Below, in pieces: positions 1-7,867 of a stretch of 53,134 nucleotides of DNA. The stretch lies in assembly GCF_001816145.1 (NCBI RefSeq), contig NZ_MDZB01000103.1, forward strand, positions 1 to 53,134, in the 5' to 3' direction. The stretch comes from Hymenobacter lapidarius. GTDB lineage: Bacteria; Bacteroidota; Bacteroidia; Cytophagales; Hymenobacteraceae. Position 1 is the first letter of the stretch; each line of letters begins with the position of its first letter. Position numbers and translations under genes: made by a program. The notes under the pieces were generated by a model. It did no database searches and was not told the DNA's origin. It saw only the letters and a list, made by a program, of their open reading frames with translations.

Positions 1-52
1 GGCGCAGCAGCAGGCCGTATAGACCCAGGGCGGTATTATAGAGAAACAGCAA
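1..52 (-). CDS. waaA: Probable Kdo transferase N-terminus (partial at window edge)
   Basis: Only the first 17 codons are in the window. From a TTG at 52 the reading is LLFLYNTALGLYGLLLR, a short membrane-anchor helix with the FLYN...LYGLLLR pattern typical of the start of 3-deoxy-D-manno-octulosonic acid transferase in Bacteroidota. That enzyme adds Kdo to lipid A at the inner membrane. There is no ATG; an in-frame TAA lies four codons upstream of the TTG, so the start must be TTG or the following CTG. It begins directly after the remnant of a hydrolase-like gene. The identification rests on a very short segment and is tentative; another membrane-anchored protein cannot be excluded. Confidence 0.45.
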   Translation of the reverse strand, partial: MLFLYNTALGLYGLLLR

Positions 53-357
53 GGCCCAAAATTACGCCACGCAACGCCGTACACCGCCACCTGCCCCGAT
101 TCGGCGGCCACGGTGCGGCGGCGCGCCAGCGCCAGGGCGGGCCCCTCCCAGGCTTTGAGCGGCAGCCGGCGCGGCGTGCAAAACAGCCGCCACGCCTGCC
201 GAAACGCCAGCGGTGGGGCCACAGCCCACAGTATTCTGAGTTGCCACCGCAGCCACCGCAGGCCGGCGGGCGGTGATGGATAGCGGACCTGCGAAATTGT
301 TACTACCTGCGCCTCGGCGGCGCACAGTGTGTAGACGGGCGAATAAGTATTAACCAT
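53..357 (-). pseudogene. N-terminal remnant of a possible alpha/beta-hydrolase
   Basis: An ORF opens with ATG at 357, three bases after the stop of the TetR gene, so it was probably co-transcribed with it. About 90 residues rich in R, W and L (for example LRWLRWQLRILWAV, then RQAWRLFCTPRRLPL and RRRTVAAESGQVAVY) resemble the region that precedes the catalytic fold in alpha/beta-hydrolases found beside TetR regulators. The expected continuation (a small-residue turn and a VHG oxyanion motif) is absent. Instead the sequence runs out of frame into the probable waaA start. I infer a 3'-truncated gene. The family assignment is weak. Confidence 0.35.
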
Positions 358-360
358 GGC

Positions 361-951
361 TCAAGAAAAAAGCTCCAGCCGCAGCTGGCCTACAATAACC
401 TGAAAAGGAGTTTCGTCGTGCACCCGGGCCACTTGCAGCGCCCCGGAAAGCGTGGTGAGCACCTGCGCCGCCTTGGCGGCCGGGCTGCCCACGTAGCGCA
501 GGGCGCCCGTGGCCCGGCCCACGGCCAGCACCTGCGCCAGCCACTCCGTCAACTCGCGGTTGAAGGTGCGCAGCTCGGCCTGCATGGGCACCGGCAAGGT
601 GCGGAAATCAGCTGCCAGGGCGCCGAACAGACACACCCGGCGGTCGTGGCCCAGGTGGTTCTCATACACGGCCAGCAGGGCGTCGAACTGCTCCCTGGGG
701 GACAGGTCGGCTACGCGGGGTAGGTCGCGCCACTTGCGCAAGCGGCGCAGCTGCCGGGTCACGATGGCCGTGCCGAGGTCGTCTTTGCTGGGATAATGGT
801 AGTGAATGGCCGCCGGCTTCACACCCAGCTCTTTGGCCAGGTGCTGGTAGCTGAAGGCATTGAAGCCCCGCTCCAGCAGCAGTTCCTCGGCCAGGTCGAG
901 GATGCGCGTGCGGGTATCGGGCGATAGTTTTGTAGCTGATGGAGTTGACAT
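361..951 (-). CDS. TetR/AcrR family transcriptional regulator
   Basis: This protein of about 196 residues has an N-terminal helix-turn-helix of TetR type. The line RILDLAEELLLERGFNAFSY is followed by a recognition helix around GVKPAAIHYHYPSKDDL and a divergent helical ligand-binding domain. The start is placed at the ATG at 951 (MSTPSATK); the longer frame would need a TTG at 969. The 22 bp palindrome at 971-992 lies 20 bp upstream of this start and is the obvious autoregulatory operator. The neighbour three bases downstream is a broken hydrolase-like gene, so the original target may be partly lost. The ligand is unknown. Confidence 0.9.
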   Translation of the reverse strand: MSTPSATKLSPDTRTRILDLAEELLLERGFNAFSYQHLAKELGVKPAAIHYHYPSKDDLGTAIVTRQLRRLRKWRDLPRVADLSPREQFDALLAVYENHLGHDRRVCLFGALAADFRTLPVPMQAELRTFNRELTEWLAQVLAVGRATGALRYVGSPAAKAAQVLTTLSGALQVARVHDETPFQVIVGQLRLELFS

Positions 952-970
952 GACGGGGCAAATATACAAC

Positions 971-992
971 TTACTTACTAATCAGTAAGTAA
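971..992. promoter_or_regulatory. Perfect 9-4-9 palindrome, probable TetR operator
   Basis: The sequence TTACTTACT, spacer AATC, AGTAAGTAA is a perfect inverted repeat. It lies immediately upstream of the TetR gene start, where it would cover the promoter. TTACT-type half sites in this arrangement are common for TetR-family repressors, so negative autoregulation is inferred. Confidence 0.8.
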
Positions 993-1007
993 TAATTTGC
1001 TCCAAAA

Positions 1008-1037
1008 AAAGCCTCTCTTGTTGTCAGGAGAGGCTTT
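1008..1037 (-). terminator. Rho-independent terminator
   Basis: A 10 bp stem (AAAGCCTCTC / GAGAGGCTTT) with a 10-base loop is followed on the minus strand by a T run. It ends transcription of the PDDEXK gene before the TetR operator. Confidence 0.85.
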
Positions 1038-1067
1038 GGTAATTCTCGTCGGCTTTATAACTCCGGG

Positions 1068-1790
1068 CTATTCTTCCTGGCTTAGTCCCAGGGCGTCCAC
1101 GGCCGCCTGCACGGCTTCGGCCCGGTAAGCCGGCGCGGTGGCGGGGGCTTTAAGTAGGCGCAGCAGGCGCTGGTATTTCGTTCGGCCTTCGGTCAGCATC
1201 TGCTCGCTCACTTCAATGGTGAACACGCCGAAGGGCTCTACCTTTTGCACGCCAACCAATAAAAACCGCTCGGCGCGCAGCGCGTCGGTGTAGAAAGCGG
1301 CCTGGCGGTCGTAGTCGTAGGCCGAGCATTGCCAGAGGAAATGGTCGGCGTCGCGGGCCATGGTGGTTTTGAAGTCGATGATGGTGAACGGCTGGTCGGG
1401 CTGGTCCACGATGAGGTCGGCGCGCAGCTTGCAGAGCGTATCGGTTTCGGGCTCGGTAAACAGCACGCTGGTTTCCGGCTGTCCCAGCGCCAGCAGTTCC
1501 ACCAGGCGGGTATCGAGCTTCACGCCCTCCACCAGCCACCACACCAGCGTATCGTTCAGGCCGGGCAGACCGGGCACGTAGTCGGCTGGCTCGAGCAGGG
1601 CGGTATGAAACGCCGTACCAAAGCTCAGGGCGCCCTCATTGGAACTGGTTTGGGGCCGCGGGGGCCGTCCGTCGAGCGCATCGCGCAGGCGCGACAGGTC
1701 CGAGTTCGCAATGGCAGGCAGGGCGCGGTACGTATCGTAATCGAGACGCAACAAGTCGGGGCGGCGGTAGGGAACGGCTGATTCGGGCAT
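1068..1790 (-). CDS. PD-(D/E)XK nuclease-like protein (exodeoxyribonuclease VIII-like domain)
   Basis: A 240-residue protein resembling the PDDEXK-like domain family that includes phage RecE-type exonucleases. Visible motifs are GTAFHTALLEP near residue 60, LRADLIV and then TIIDFKTT in the middle (the D...DxK catalytic pattern), and a later QAAFYTDAL helix with the conserved Q..Y arrangement. These fit a metal-dependent 5'-3' DNA exonuclease fold. There are no phage genes around it, so it is a lone chromosomal copy and its role is unknown. I chose the ATG at 1790; the frame is open to a GTG at 1817. A terminator follows. Confidence 0.8.
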   Translation of the reverse strand: MPESAVPYRRPDLLRLDYDTYRALPAIANSDLSRLRDALDGRPPRPQTSSNEGALSFGTAFHTALLEPADYVPGLPGLNDTLVWWLVEGVKLDTRLVELLALGQPETSVLFTEPETDTLCKLRADLIVDQPDQPFTIIDFKTTMARDADHFLWQCSAYDYDRQAAFYTDALRAERFLLVGVQKVEPFGVFTIEVSEQMLTEGRTKYQRLLRLLKAPATAPAYRAEAVQAAVDALGLSQEE

Positions 1791-1920
1791 AGGTGAAAAG
1801 GTAACAGATAAAAGCACAGGATGGCTCCGCGCAGGTCCCCTCGCGAGCGGCAGGCGGCGGTTTTGAGCGCAGGTTCGTACTTCGGCTCAGCGGGTTGCGC
1901 GCCCGGCTCTCAAAACCTCA

Positions 1921-2355
1921 ATGCATAGCACCATGGCTTCCTGGATTCCATACGCCCTCCTGTCGGCATTGTTTGCGGCCCTCACGGCCATTTTCGCAAA
2001 AATCGGCATCAAAGGGGTCGATTCCGATTTGGCCACGGCCATTCGCACGGTGGTCATTTTGCTGCTGGCCTGGGCCATAGCCCTGGCACGCGGGGCCACG
2101 GCCGGCCTGTCGGACCTGTCGGGGCGCACCTGGCTTTTCCTGGTGCTGTCGGGCCTGGCCACCGGCGCGTCGTGGCTGTGCTACTTCCGGGCCCTCAAGC
2201 TGGGGCCCGTGAGCCAAGTGGCCCCGGTAGATAAGCTGAGTGTGGCGCTGGCTCTGCTGCTGGCAGTCGTGTTCTTGGGCGAAACCATTTCGGTGCGTAG
2301 TGCCCTCGGCGCCGGGCTTATTCTGGCCGGTACCGTTGTGCTGGTGTGGCGCTAA
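1921..2355 (+). CDS. EamA-domain small transporter
   Basis: A 144-residue membrane protein with a single EamA repeat and about five hydrophobic helices: WIPYALLSALFAALTAIFAK at the start, then VVILLLAWAIALA, TWLFLVLSGLATGASWLCY, VALALLLAVVFLGE and GAGLILAGTVVLVW. One-repeat EamA proteins (COG2510 type) usually work as dimers and are predicted metabolite exporters of the drug/metabolite transporter superfamily. The motif FRALKLGPVSQVAPVDKLSV is typical of this short family. The start could be the ATG at 1921 or the one at 1933. It is convergent with argH. Confidence 0.88.
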   Translation: MHSTMASWIPYALLSALFAALTAIFAKIGIKGVDSDLATAIRTVVILLLAWAIALARGATAGLSDLSGRTWLFLVLSGLATGASWLCYFRALKLGPVSQVAPVDKLSVALALLLAVVFLGETISVRSALGAGLILAGTVVLVWR

Positions 2356-2404
2356 CACGCCCCATTGCGCAAGCCCGAATCCCACTGCCGGCGCCGGGTG
2401 CTCG

Positions 2405-3718
2405 CTAGTACGCGGCTCGTGCAAACAGGCGGCTACCCTCCTTCCACCGTTGCGCTTTGCCCGCAATCTCGGCCAGCCCCAGGTTGTGAATGCTGCCCAG
2501 GTGCGTGGTCTGGAACTCGCGGTGCGGCATGTAGCTGCCATCTTCCACGGCCCGCCCCACCTGCTGGTACGCATCCCGAAACGGCACGCCGGCAATAATT
2601 AGTTGATTGATATTTTCAACCGAGAAAATGGGGTCGTATTTGGCCTGCTCAATTACGCCGGGCTTAATCTTGATTTCGGGCAGTGCAAACAGCAAAATAT
2701 CGAGTAGGTCCGCGAACTGCATCATGGGCCCAAACAGCAGCTCCTTCAGCAGCTGGAAGTCGCGGTGGTAGCCGCTGGGCAGGTTGCTGGTGGCCAGGAT
2801 AATGTCGTTGGGCAGCGCCTGCAGGCGGTTGGCGTGGGCGCGCACCAGTTCAAACACATCGGGGTTTTTCTTGTGCGGCATGATACTCGAGCCCGTGGTG
2901 AACTCCTTGGGCAGCGTCACAAAGCCCAGGTCCTGGCTATTGTAGAGCACCAGGTCATAGGCCAGTTTGCCCAGCGTGCCCGCCGCGCCGGCAATGGCAA
3001 AGGCCAGGGTTTTCTCGGTTTTGCCGCGCAGCATCTGGGCGCCCACCGCACTCACGGCCGCGCTGCCAAAACCCATTTCCCGGGTGGTCATTTCGCGGTC
3101 AATGGGGAAGCTGCTGCCAAAGCCCGCGCCCGAACCCAGCGGGTTTTGGTCGGCCACCGCGTATGCGGCTTCAAACAAATGCAAGTCCAGCAGCAAATGC
3201 TCGGCATAGGCCGAAAACCACAGGCCGAAACTGCTCGGCATAGCCGCCTGAAAGTGCGTGTAGCCCGGCAGTAGGTCGTTTTTGTGCACCTCGGCCTGTT
3301 GCAGCAGCACCTTAGCCAGCGCCAGCAACTTCGCCGCAATTCGCTCCGTGTAGTCTTTAATGAAAAGCTGAATGGCCGTCAGCACTTGGTCATTGCGCGA
3401 GCGGGCGGTGTGAATTTTCTTGCCCGCATCCCCGAACTTCTCCGTCAGGTAATGCTCTATTTTCGAGTGCACGTCCTCAAAATCGGCTTCAATCAGAAAC
3501 GTGCCAGCGGCCACCTGCGCCAGCAACTCATCGAGCCCGCCAATAAGCTGCTGACGCTCGGTTTCGGAAATCAGACCCACTTTGGCCAGCATATTAGCCT
3601 GGGCTTTGGAGGCCAGCAGGTCGAAGGGCGCGAGGTACACATCCAATTCCCGGTCGTGGCCCACCGTAAATTTCTCAATGGTCTCATTAACCGAAAAACC
3701 TTTCTCCCAAATTTTCAT
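2405..3718 (-). CDS. argH: Argininosuccinate lyase
   Basis: Cleaves argininosuccinate to arginine and fumarate, the last step of arginine synthesis in the cytoplasm. The 437-residue protein is of the fumarase/aspartase superfamily. The signature GSSIMPHKKNPD, with the flexible catalytic loop, lies near residue 280. The substrate-binding segments HTARSRNDQV and GYTHFQAAMP are also present. It is the third gene of the minus-strand argB-argE-argH block, 10 bp downstream of argE, and starts at ATG 3718. Length is slightly below the common 450-470. No defect seen. Confidence 0.97.
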   Translation of the reverse strand: MKIWEKGFSVNETIEKFTVGHDRELDVYLAPFDLLASKAQANMLAKVGLISETERQQLIGGLDELLAQVAAGTFLIEADFEDVHSKIEHYLTEKFGDAGKKIHTARSRNDQVLTAIQLFIKDYTERIAAKLLALAKVLLQQAEVHKNDLLPGYTHFQAAMPSSFGLWFSAYAEHLLLDLHLFEAAYAVADQNPLGSGAGFGSSFPIDREMTTREMGFGSAAVSAVGAQMLRGKTEKTLAFAIAGAAGTLGKLAYDLVLYNSQDLGFVTLPKEFTTGSSIMPHKKNPDVFELVRAHANRLQALPNDIILATSNLPSGYHRDFQLLKELLFGPMMQFADLLDILLFALPEIKIKPGVIEQAKYDPIFSVENINQLIIAGVPFRDAYQQVGRAVEDGSYMPHREFQTTHLGSIHNLGLAEIAGKAQRWKEGSRLFARAAY

Positions 3719-3728
3719 AATACACTAC

Positions 3729-4796
3729 TTAAAACGTAAATCCAGCCAGTAATTCGATATAATCCCGAATACCGGCGCGTATTTCACTCAGCAAAATATA
3801 CTCATCCGGCGTGTGTGAGCGGGCACTTTGTCCCGGCCCCATTTTGAGGGTTTCAAAGGGCATCATCGACTGGTCGGAGAGCGTGGGCGAGCCATAAATC
3901 TGCTTGCCCATGGCCACCCCCCGGCGCACTAGCGGGTGAATCTCGCTAATACTGGAAGAATTCAGATGCGTGGACCGCGCCACAATTTCCGACTGCACAT
4001 TAGCCCGAATAACGTCCAGAATTCCCTGGTTCTGGTATAGCTCGTTGGTGCGCACATCAATCACAAAGTGGCAGCGGTCGGGCACTACGTTGTGCTGTTG
4101 GCCAGCACTTATCTGCGTCACGGTCATTTTCACTGGTCCCAGCAGCGGAGACAGCCGGGGAAACTGGTAGTGCCGCAGCCACTGCACGTCATCCAGGGCT
4201 TTGTAGAGCGCGTTTTCGCCTTCTTCACGGGCGGCGTGGCCGGTTTTTCCGTAGGCCGTGGCGTCCAGCACCAGCAGGCCTTTTTCGGCAATGGCGAGAT
4301 TCATGCCCGTGGGTTCGCCCACAATTCCCAAGGCAATTTCTCCAAACTGCGGCAGCACGCTTCTAATACCGTTAACACCCGAAATTTCTTCTTCCGCCGT
4401 AATCGCGCAAATTAGATTGAAGGCGTTTCCCTGCCCCTGCAAGTACAGAAAAACTGCCAGTAAGCTAACGGCCGAAGCACCCGCATCATTGCTGCCGAGG
4501 CCAATTAACTTATCGCCTTCCCGTACGGCTCCAAATGGCTCGTGCGTCCAGCCCACGCCTGGTTTCACCGTGTCGTGATGCGAATTGAGCAGAATGGTCG
4601 GTTTATTCGCATCGAAGTGCGCGGAAGTGGCCCACACGTTATTCTGCTGCCGCTGCGCTGCTATGCCGTGCCCAATTAAAAACGCCTGAATCAGGCCAGC
4701 CGTATCCGTTTCCTCACGTGAATACGAGGGAGTTTTAATTAGCCGAATCAGTAAATCAACGGCATCCTCGCTCAGTTGATTTATTAATTCAGACAT
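3729..4796 (-). CDS. argE: M20-family deacylase of the arginine pathway (acetylornithine/acylcitrulline deacetylase type)
   Basis: A 355-residue M20 metallopeptidase-fold enzyme. Zinc-site motifs are LLNSHHDTVKP (His and the following Asp), GSNDAGASAV (bridging Asp) and ITAEEEISG (general-base Glu and metal Glu). A later metal His is likely in RSHTPDEYI. In Bacteroidota that use an N-acyl-ornithine carbamoyltransferase, this enzyme removes the acyl group from N-acylcitrulline rather than from acetylornithine. The argF' gene at 16162 makes that the likely role here. It overlaps the end of argB by 13 bp and is followed closely by argH, so the three are probably co-translated. Acetyl versus succinyl specificity cannot be read from the sequence. 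Confidence 0.92.
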   Translation of the reverse strand: MSELINQLSEDAVDLLIRLIKTPSYSREETDTAGLIQAFLIGHGIAAQRQQNNVWATSAHFDANKPTILLNSHHDTVKPGVGWTHEPFGAVREGDKLIGLGSNDAGASAVSLLAVFLYLQGQGNAFNLICAITAEEEISGVNGIRSVLPQFGEIALGIVGEPTGMNLAIAEKGLLVLDATAYGKTGHAAREEGENALYKALDDVQWLRHYQFPRLSPLLGPVKMTVTQISAGQQHNVVPDRCHFVIDVRTNELYQNQGILDVIRANVQSEIVARSTHLNSSSISEIHPLVRRGVAMGKQIYGSPTLSDQSMMPFETLKMGPGQSARSHTPDEYILLSEIRAGIRDYIELLAGFTF

Positions 4797-5566
4797 AAGG
4801 TGGTTTTCAGTGCTCCATCAATGTAGAGCGCATGCTCAATAATTACTTTTTCTACGCCAAACTGCAAGGCATCAAATGCATTTTCTAATTTGGGCAGCAT
4901 GCCATCGGCAATTATTCCACTTTCTTTCAATTCGGCATAATTAGCCAATGTAATAGTTGGAATAACTGATTTTTCATCAATAATATCGGCTAATACGCCG
5001 TGTTTTTCGAAGCAAAAGTGCAGCTCTACTGAATATTGCTTGCTCAGGGCTTTTGCTAACGATGCGGCAATGGTGTCGGCATTGGTATTCAGCAATTGGC
5101 CCTGGCCGTCGTGGTTAATCGGGCAAAAGACAGGAGTCAGCCCTATTTCTAAAAACTGGCGCACCATATCGGCATTGATGCTCTCCTCGCTCAAATCCCC
5201 CACAAAGCCGTAGTCAACTTCCCGTACCAGGCGCTTGGTGGCCAGAATCACGTTGCCATCGGCACCACTGAGGCCCAGCGCATTAACCCCAACTGCCTGG
5301 AGTGCCGCCACTATTTGCTTGTTGGTTTTGCCCGCGTAGAACATCGTCACGATGTCGAGAGTCACAGCGTCGGTGATGCGGCGGCCGTGCAGCATCCGCG
5401 GCACGATGCCCAGGCGGGCCATCATTTCGCTGGCGCCTTTGCCACCGCCGTGCACCAGTATTTTGGGGCCGCTCACATTGGCAAACAGGCGCAGGAATTC
5501 CAGCAAGTCGGATACGCGGTCGATGATGCCGCCGCCAATCTTATAAATTTTTAACGCCGCTTTCAT
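4784..5566 (-). CDS. argB: N-acylglutamate kinase
   Basis: Phosphorylates the gamma-carboxylate of N-acetyl- (or N-succinyl-) glutamate, the second arginine step. The amino-acid kinase fold is clear. KIYKIGGGIIDR holds the N-terminal Lys-Gly nucleotide motif, VHGGGKGASEMM is the substrate Gly-rich loop, and LSGADGNVI and NTNADTIAASLAKAL are the second Gly/Asn-Asp site region. About 260 residues from the ATG at 5566, which is preceded by a purine-rich AAGAAAT. The frame is open to an ATG at 5593, which would add nine non-conserved residues. It is the first gene of the minus-strand block. Confidence 0.95.
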   Translation of the reverse strand: MKAALKIYKIGGGIIDRVSDLLEFLRLFANVSGPKILVHGGGKGASEMMARLGIVPRMLHGRRITDAVTLDIVTMFYAGKTNKQIVAALQAVGVNALGLSGADGNVILATKRLVREVDYGFVGDLSEESINADMVRQFLEIGLTPVFCPINHDGQGQLLNTNADTIAASLAKALSKQYSVELHFCFEKHGVLADIIDEKSVIPTITLANYAELKESGIIADGMLPKLENAFDALQFGVEKVIIEHALYIDGALKTTLCLN

Positions 5567-5593
5567 TATTTCTTCACAGTTCAGCAAACCCAA

Positions 5594-5984
5594 CAGCGAA
5601 AAGCACTGATTCCAAAAAATAACCGGGAAATGTTGCAGGCAAAAGTAGGGGCTTTTAGCTTTGCAGCAGAATTGAACCTCTTGGTTCGGCCGTTCGTTAA
5701 AGCGCCGAATCGAAAGTTACCCGCCATGCCCCTCCCCGTTTGCTCTTCTCCTTTGCTCGCTGCCGCCGTTTGGCTGGGTGGAGCAGGCGTGTGCAGAACG
5801 GCTTGCGCCTTGGTGCGACGACCCTAGCGGCTTCAGCAGCCGCATGTTGGCCCCTTGGCCAGCCCCTTTGAGCCAGGATAGTATCCGCTCTACTTACAGA
5901 CAGGTTTGGGCTTTAGCAGGAATCACGCGGGAGAAACGCGTGGTCCGGACAGCCGCGCATCTATCCCTAAGTTCTTAAAAATCA
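5594..5984. promoter_or_regulatory. Divergent intergenic region between argB and the arg acyltransferase
   Basis: About 390 bp separates the two divergent arms of the arginine cluster and must hold promoters for both. I see no clear open gene in it (short frames at 5630-5827 and 5778-5978 have no recognisable content). There is no obvious ArgR-type palindrome and no convincing TAnnTTTG promoter element. The region may have a transcribed leader, but I cannot define one. Confidence 0.5.
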
Positions 5985-6581
5985 ATGATAATTCGGGTTG
6001 CAACAGCAGCGGACGCTCAGTACGCTGACTTATTATGCCAATGGTACGTTGAATCGGCCAAAACGCGGGGCACCGGCATCGCCAAGCGCGAGCCGGATTA
6101 CGTGGCCCGTAAAATGGCCAGCGGCGATAGCATCATCGCCTTCGTGGACGACGAGCTGGCGGGCTTCTGCTACATCGAAACCTTTGATGACAAGACCTTT
6201 GTCGTAAACTCGGGTCTGATTGTAAACGCCGAAATCCGCAAGGGCGGCGTGGGCAAGGCCATCAAGCAGGCCGTGTTCGAGCTGTCGCGCAGCAAGTACC
6301 CGCAGGCCAAAATTTTCGGCATCACGACCAGCTTGGCCGTGATGAAAATAAATACCGACTTGGGTTACGAGCCCGTCACTTTCTCGGAGCTGACCACCAG
6401 CGAAGACTTCTGGAAGGGCTGCAAAAGCTGCAAAAACTACAGCATCCTGATGGAGAACGAGCGCAAGCTGTGCCTCTGCACCGGCATGCTTTATGACACA
6501 CCTGAGAAGCAGCTGGTGCAGCTGCAGGTGCCCGAGTTTAATGTTGTCCCAAGCTCCTCTGAATCAGGCGCGGTAGTATAG
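5985..6581 (+). CDS. GNAT acyltransferase, probable N-acylglutamate synthase of the arg cluster
   Basis: A 198-residue GNAT protein. Beta strands and the acetyl-CoA loop are seen at VNAEIRKGGVGKAIKQAV (R/K-x-G-V-G pattern) around residues 78-95. After the GNAT core comes a Cys-rich tail, FWKGCKSCKNYSILMENERK followed by LCLCTGMLYD, with CxxC and CxC pairs that could bind a metal. No argA or argJ is present elsewhere in the cluster. Its place as first gene of the plus-strand arm makes it the natural candidate for acylating glutamate. This is inference from context; GNAT domains have many substrates. argG follows after two hairpins. Confidence 0.75.
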   Translation: MIIRVATAADAQYADLLCQWYVESAKTRGTGIAKREPDYVARKMASGDSIIAFVDDELAGFCYIETFDDKTFVVNSGLIVNAEIRKGGVGKAIKQAVFELSRSKYPQAKIFGITTSLAVMKINTDLGYEPVTFSELTTSEDFWKGCKSCKNYSILMENERKLCLCTGMLYDTPEKQLVQLQVPEFNVVPSSSESGAVV

Positions 6582-6585
6582 CACT

Positions 6586-6666
6586 GTACGGTAAGCTATA
6601 GCTTGCCGTACTCTGAATGCCAAGCGTTAACTCACCATTTATCTAACGGCAAGCTAACGCTTACCG
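6586..6666 (+). promoter_or_regulatory. Two related hairpins in the leader of argG
   Basis: Hairpin 1 is GTACGGTAAGC (6586-6596), loop TATA, GCTTGCCGTAC. Hairpin 2 is CGGCAAGC (6647-6654), loop TAAC, GCTTACCG. The arms share the same core, so alternative pairing between them is possible. Hairpin 2 ends about 10 bp before the argG start codon. There is no T run, so neither is a standard terminator. They may be a small repeat pair or a control site. Confidence 0.6.
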
Positions 6667-6676
6667 CACATTGAAA

Positions 6677-7867
6677 ATGAAGAAAAAAGCCATTCTAGCG
6701 TATAGCGGCGGCCTCGACACCTCGTTTTGCGCCGTTTATCTGTCTCGCGACCTGGACCTGGAAGTACACACCGTCATTGTCAATTCCGGCGGCTTCACGG
6801 CCGAGGAGCTGGCCGCCATCGAGGCGCGGGCCTACGAGCTGGGCTCGGTGAAGCATGAGGTGATTGACGTGACCACGCGCTTCTACCACGATTGCCTGCG
6901 CTATCTGCTGTTCGGCAACGTGCTGAAAAATGATACCTACCCGCTGAGCGTGAGCGCTGAGCGCATGTTCCAGTCGCTGGCCATTGCCGAGTACGCCCGC
7001 GCCAACGAGGCCGATTATATTGCTCACGGCAGCACAGGGGCCGGCAACGACCAGGTACGTTTCGACGTGGCTTTTTCGGTCATTTCCCCCAAAACCGAAA
7101 TCCTAACACCCATCCGCGACCTGAAGCTGTCGCGCCAGGCCGAGATTGAATACCTGCAAAAAGCGGGTTTCGAAATGAGTTGGGAGAAGGCGAAATATTC
7201 CATCAATAAAGGCATCTGGGGCACCAGCGTGGGCGGCGTCGAAACGCTGACTTCGCACGAGGCCCTGCCCGAAAGCGCCTACCCCTCGCAGTTGCAGCGG
7301 CAGGATTCGGAGCGCATGGAAATCACCTTCGAGCGCGGTGAGCCGGTGGCCCTGAATGGCGAAACGATGGACCCGGTGGCCCTGATTCAGCGGCTGAACG
7401 AGCTGGGCGCGGCCTTCGCCATCGGCCGCGACACGCACGTGGGCGATACCATCCTGGGCATCAAGGGCCGGGTGGGGTTCGAGGCACCCGCGCCGCTCAT
7501 CCTCATCAAGGCGCACCACTTGCTGGAGAAGCACATCAGCACCCGCTGGCAGCTGCTGCACAAAGACTACATCGCCAACTGGTACGGCACGCTGCTGCAT
7601 GAGGCGCAGTACCTCGACCCGGTGATGCGCGACATGGAAGCCTTCCTGGAATCGTCGCAAAGCCACGTCTCGGGCAAGGTGTTCGTGCAGCTCAAGCCCT
7701 ACCAATTTGACCTGCTCGGCATCGAGTCGAAATATGATATGATGCAGTCGAAAGTGGCGACTTACGGCGAGGAAAATAACGCCTGGGATGCCCGTGACGC
7801 CCGTGGTTTCATCAAGATTTTCGGTAACCAGCTGAAAATTAGCGCCAGTCTGCACGATGGAAATTAA
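6677..7867 (+). CDS. argG: Argininosuccinate synthase
   Basis: Condenses citrulline and aspartate with ATP. The 396-residue protein starts with the PP-loop AILAYSGGLDTSFCAVYL, which binds ATP. It also has the conserved AHGSTGAGNDQVRF (citrulline/aspartate site) and YSINKGIWG segments. The start is the ATG at 6677; an in-frame TTG at 6671 is less likely. It overlaps argC by 11 bp, so translation is coupled. The two hairpins just upstream may affect its expression. Confidence 0.97.
   Translation: MKKKAILAYSGGLDTSFCAVYLSRDLDLEVHTVIVNSGGFTAEELAAIEARAYELGSVKHEVIDVTTRFYHDCLRYLLFGNVLKNDTYPLSVSAERMFQSLAIAEYARANEADYIAHGSTGAGNDQVRFDVAFSVISPKTEILTPIRDLKLSRQAEIEYLQKAGFEMSWEKAKYSINKGIWGTSVGGVETLTSHEALPESAYPSQLQRQDSERMEITFERGEPVALNGETMDPVALIQRLNELGAAFAIGRDTHVGDTILGIKGRVGFEAPAPLILIKAHHLLEKHISTRWQLLHKDYIANWYGTLLHEAQYLDPVMRDMEAFLESSQSHVSGKVFVQLKPYQFDLLGIESKYDMMQSKVATYGEENNAWDARDARGFIKIFGNQLKISASLHDGN

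Noticed and set aside
5630..5978. Short plus-strand ORFs between argB and the GNAT gene
   Set aside because: No family similarity, no plausible ribosome site, and composition like intergenic sequence.
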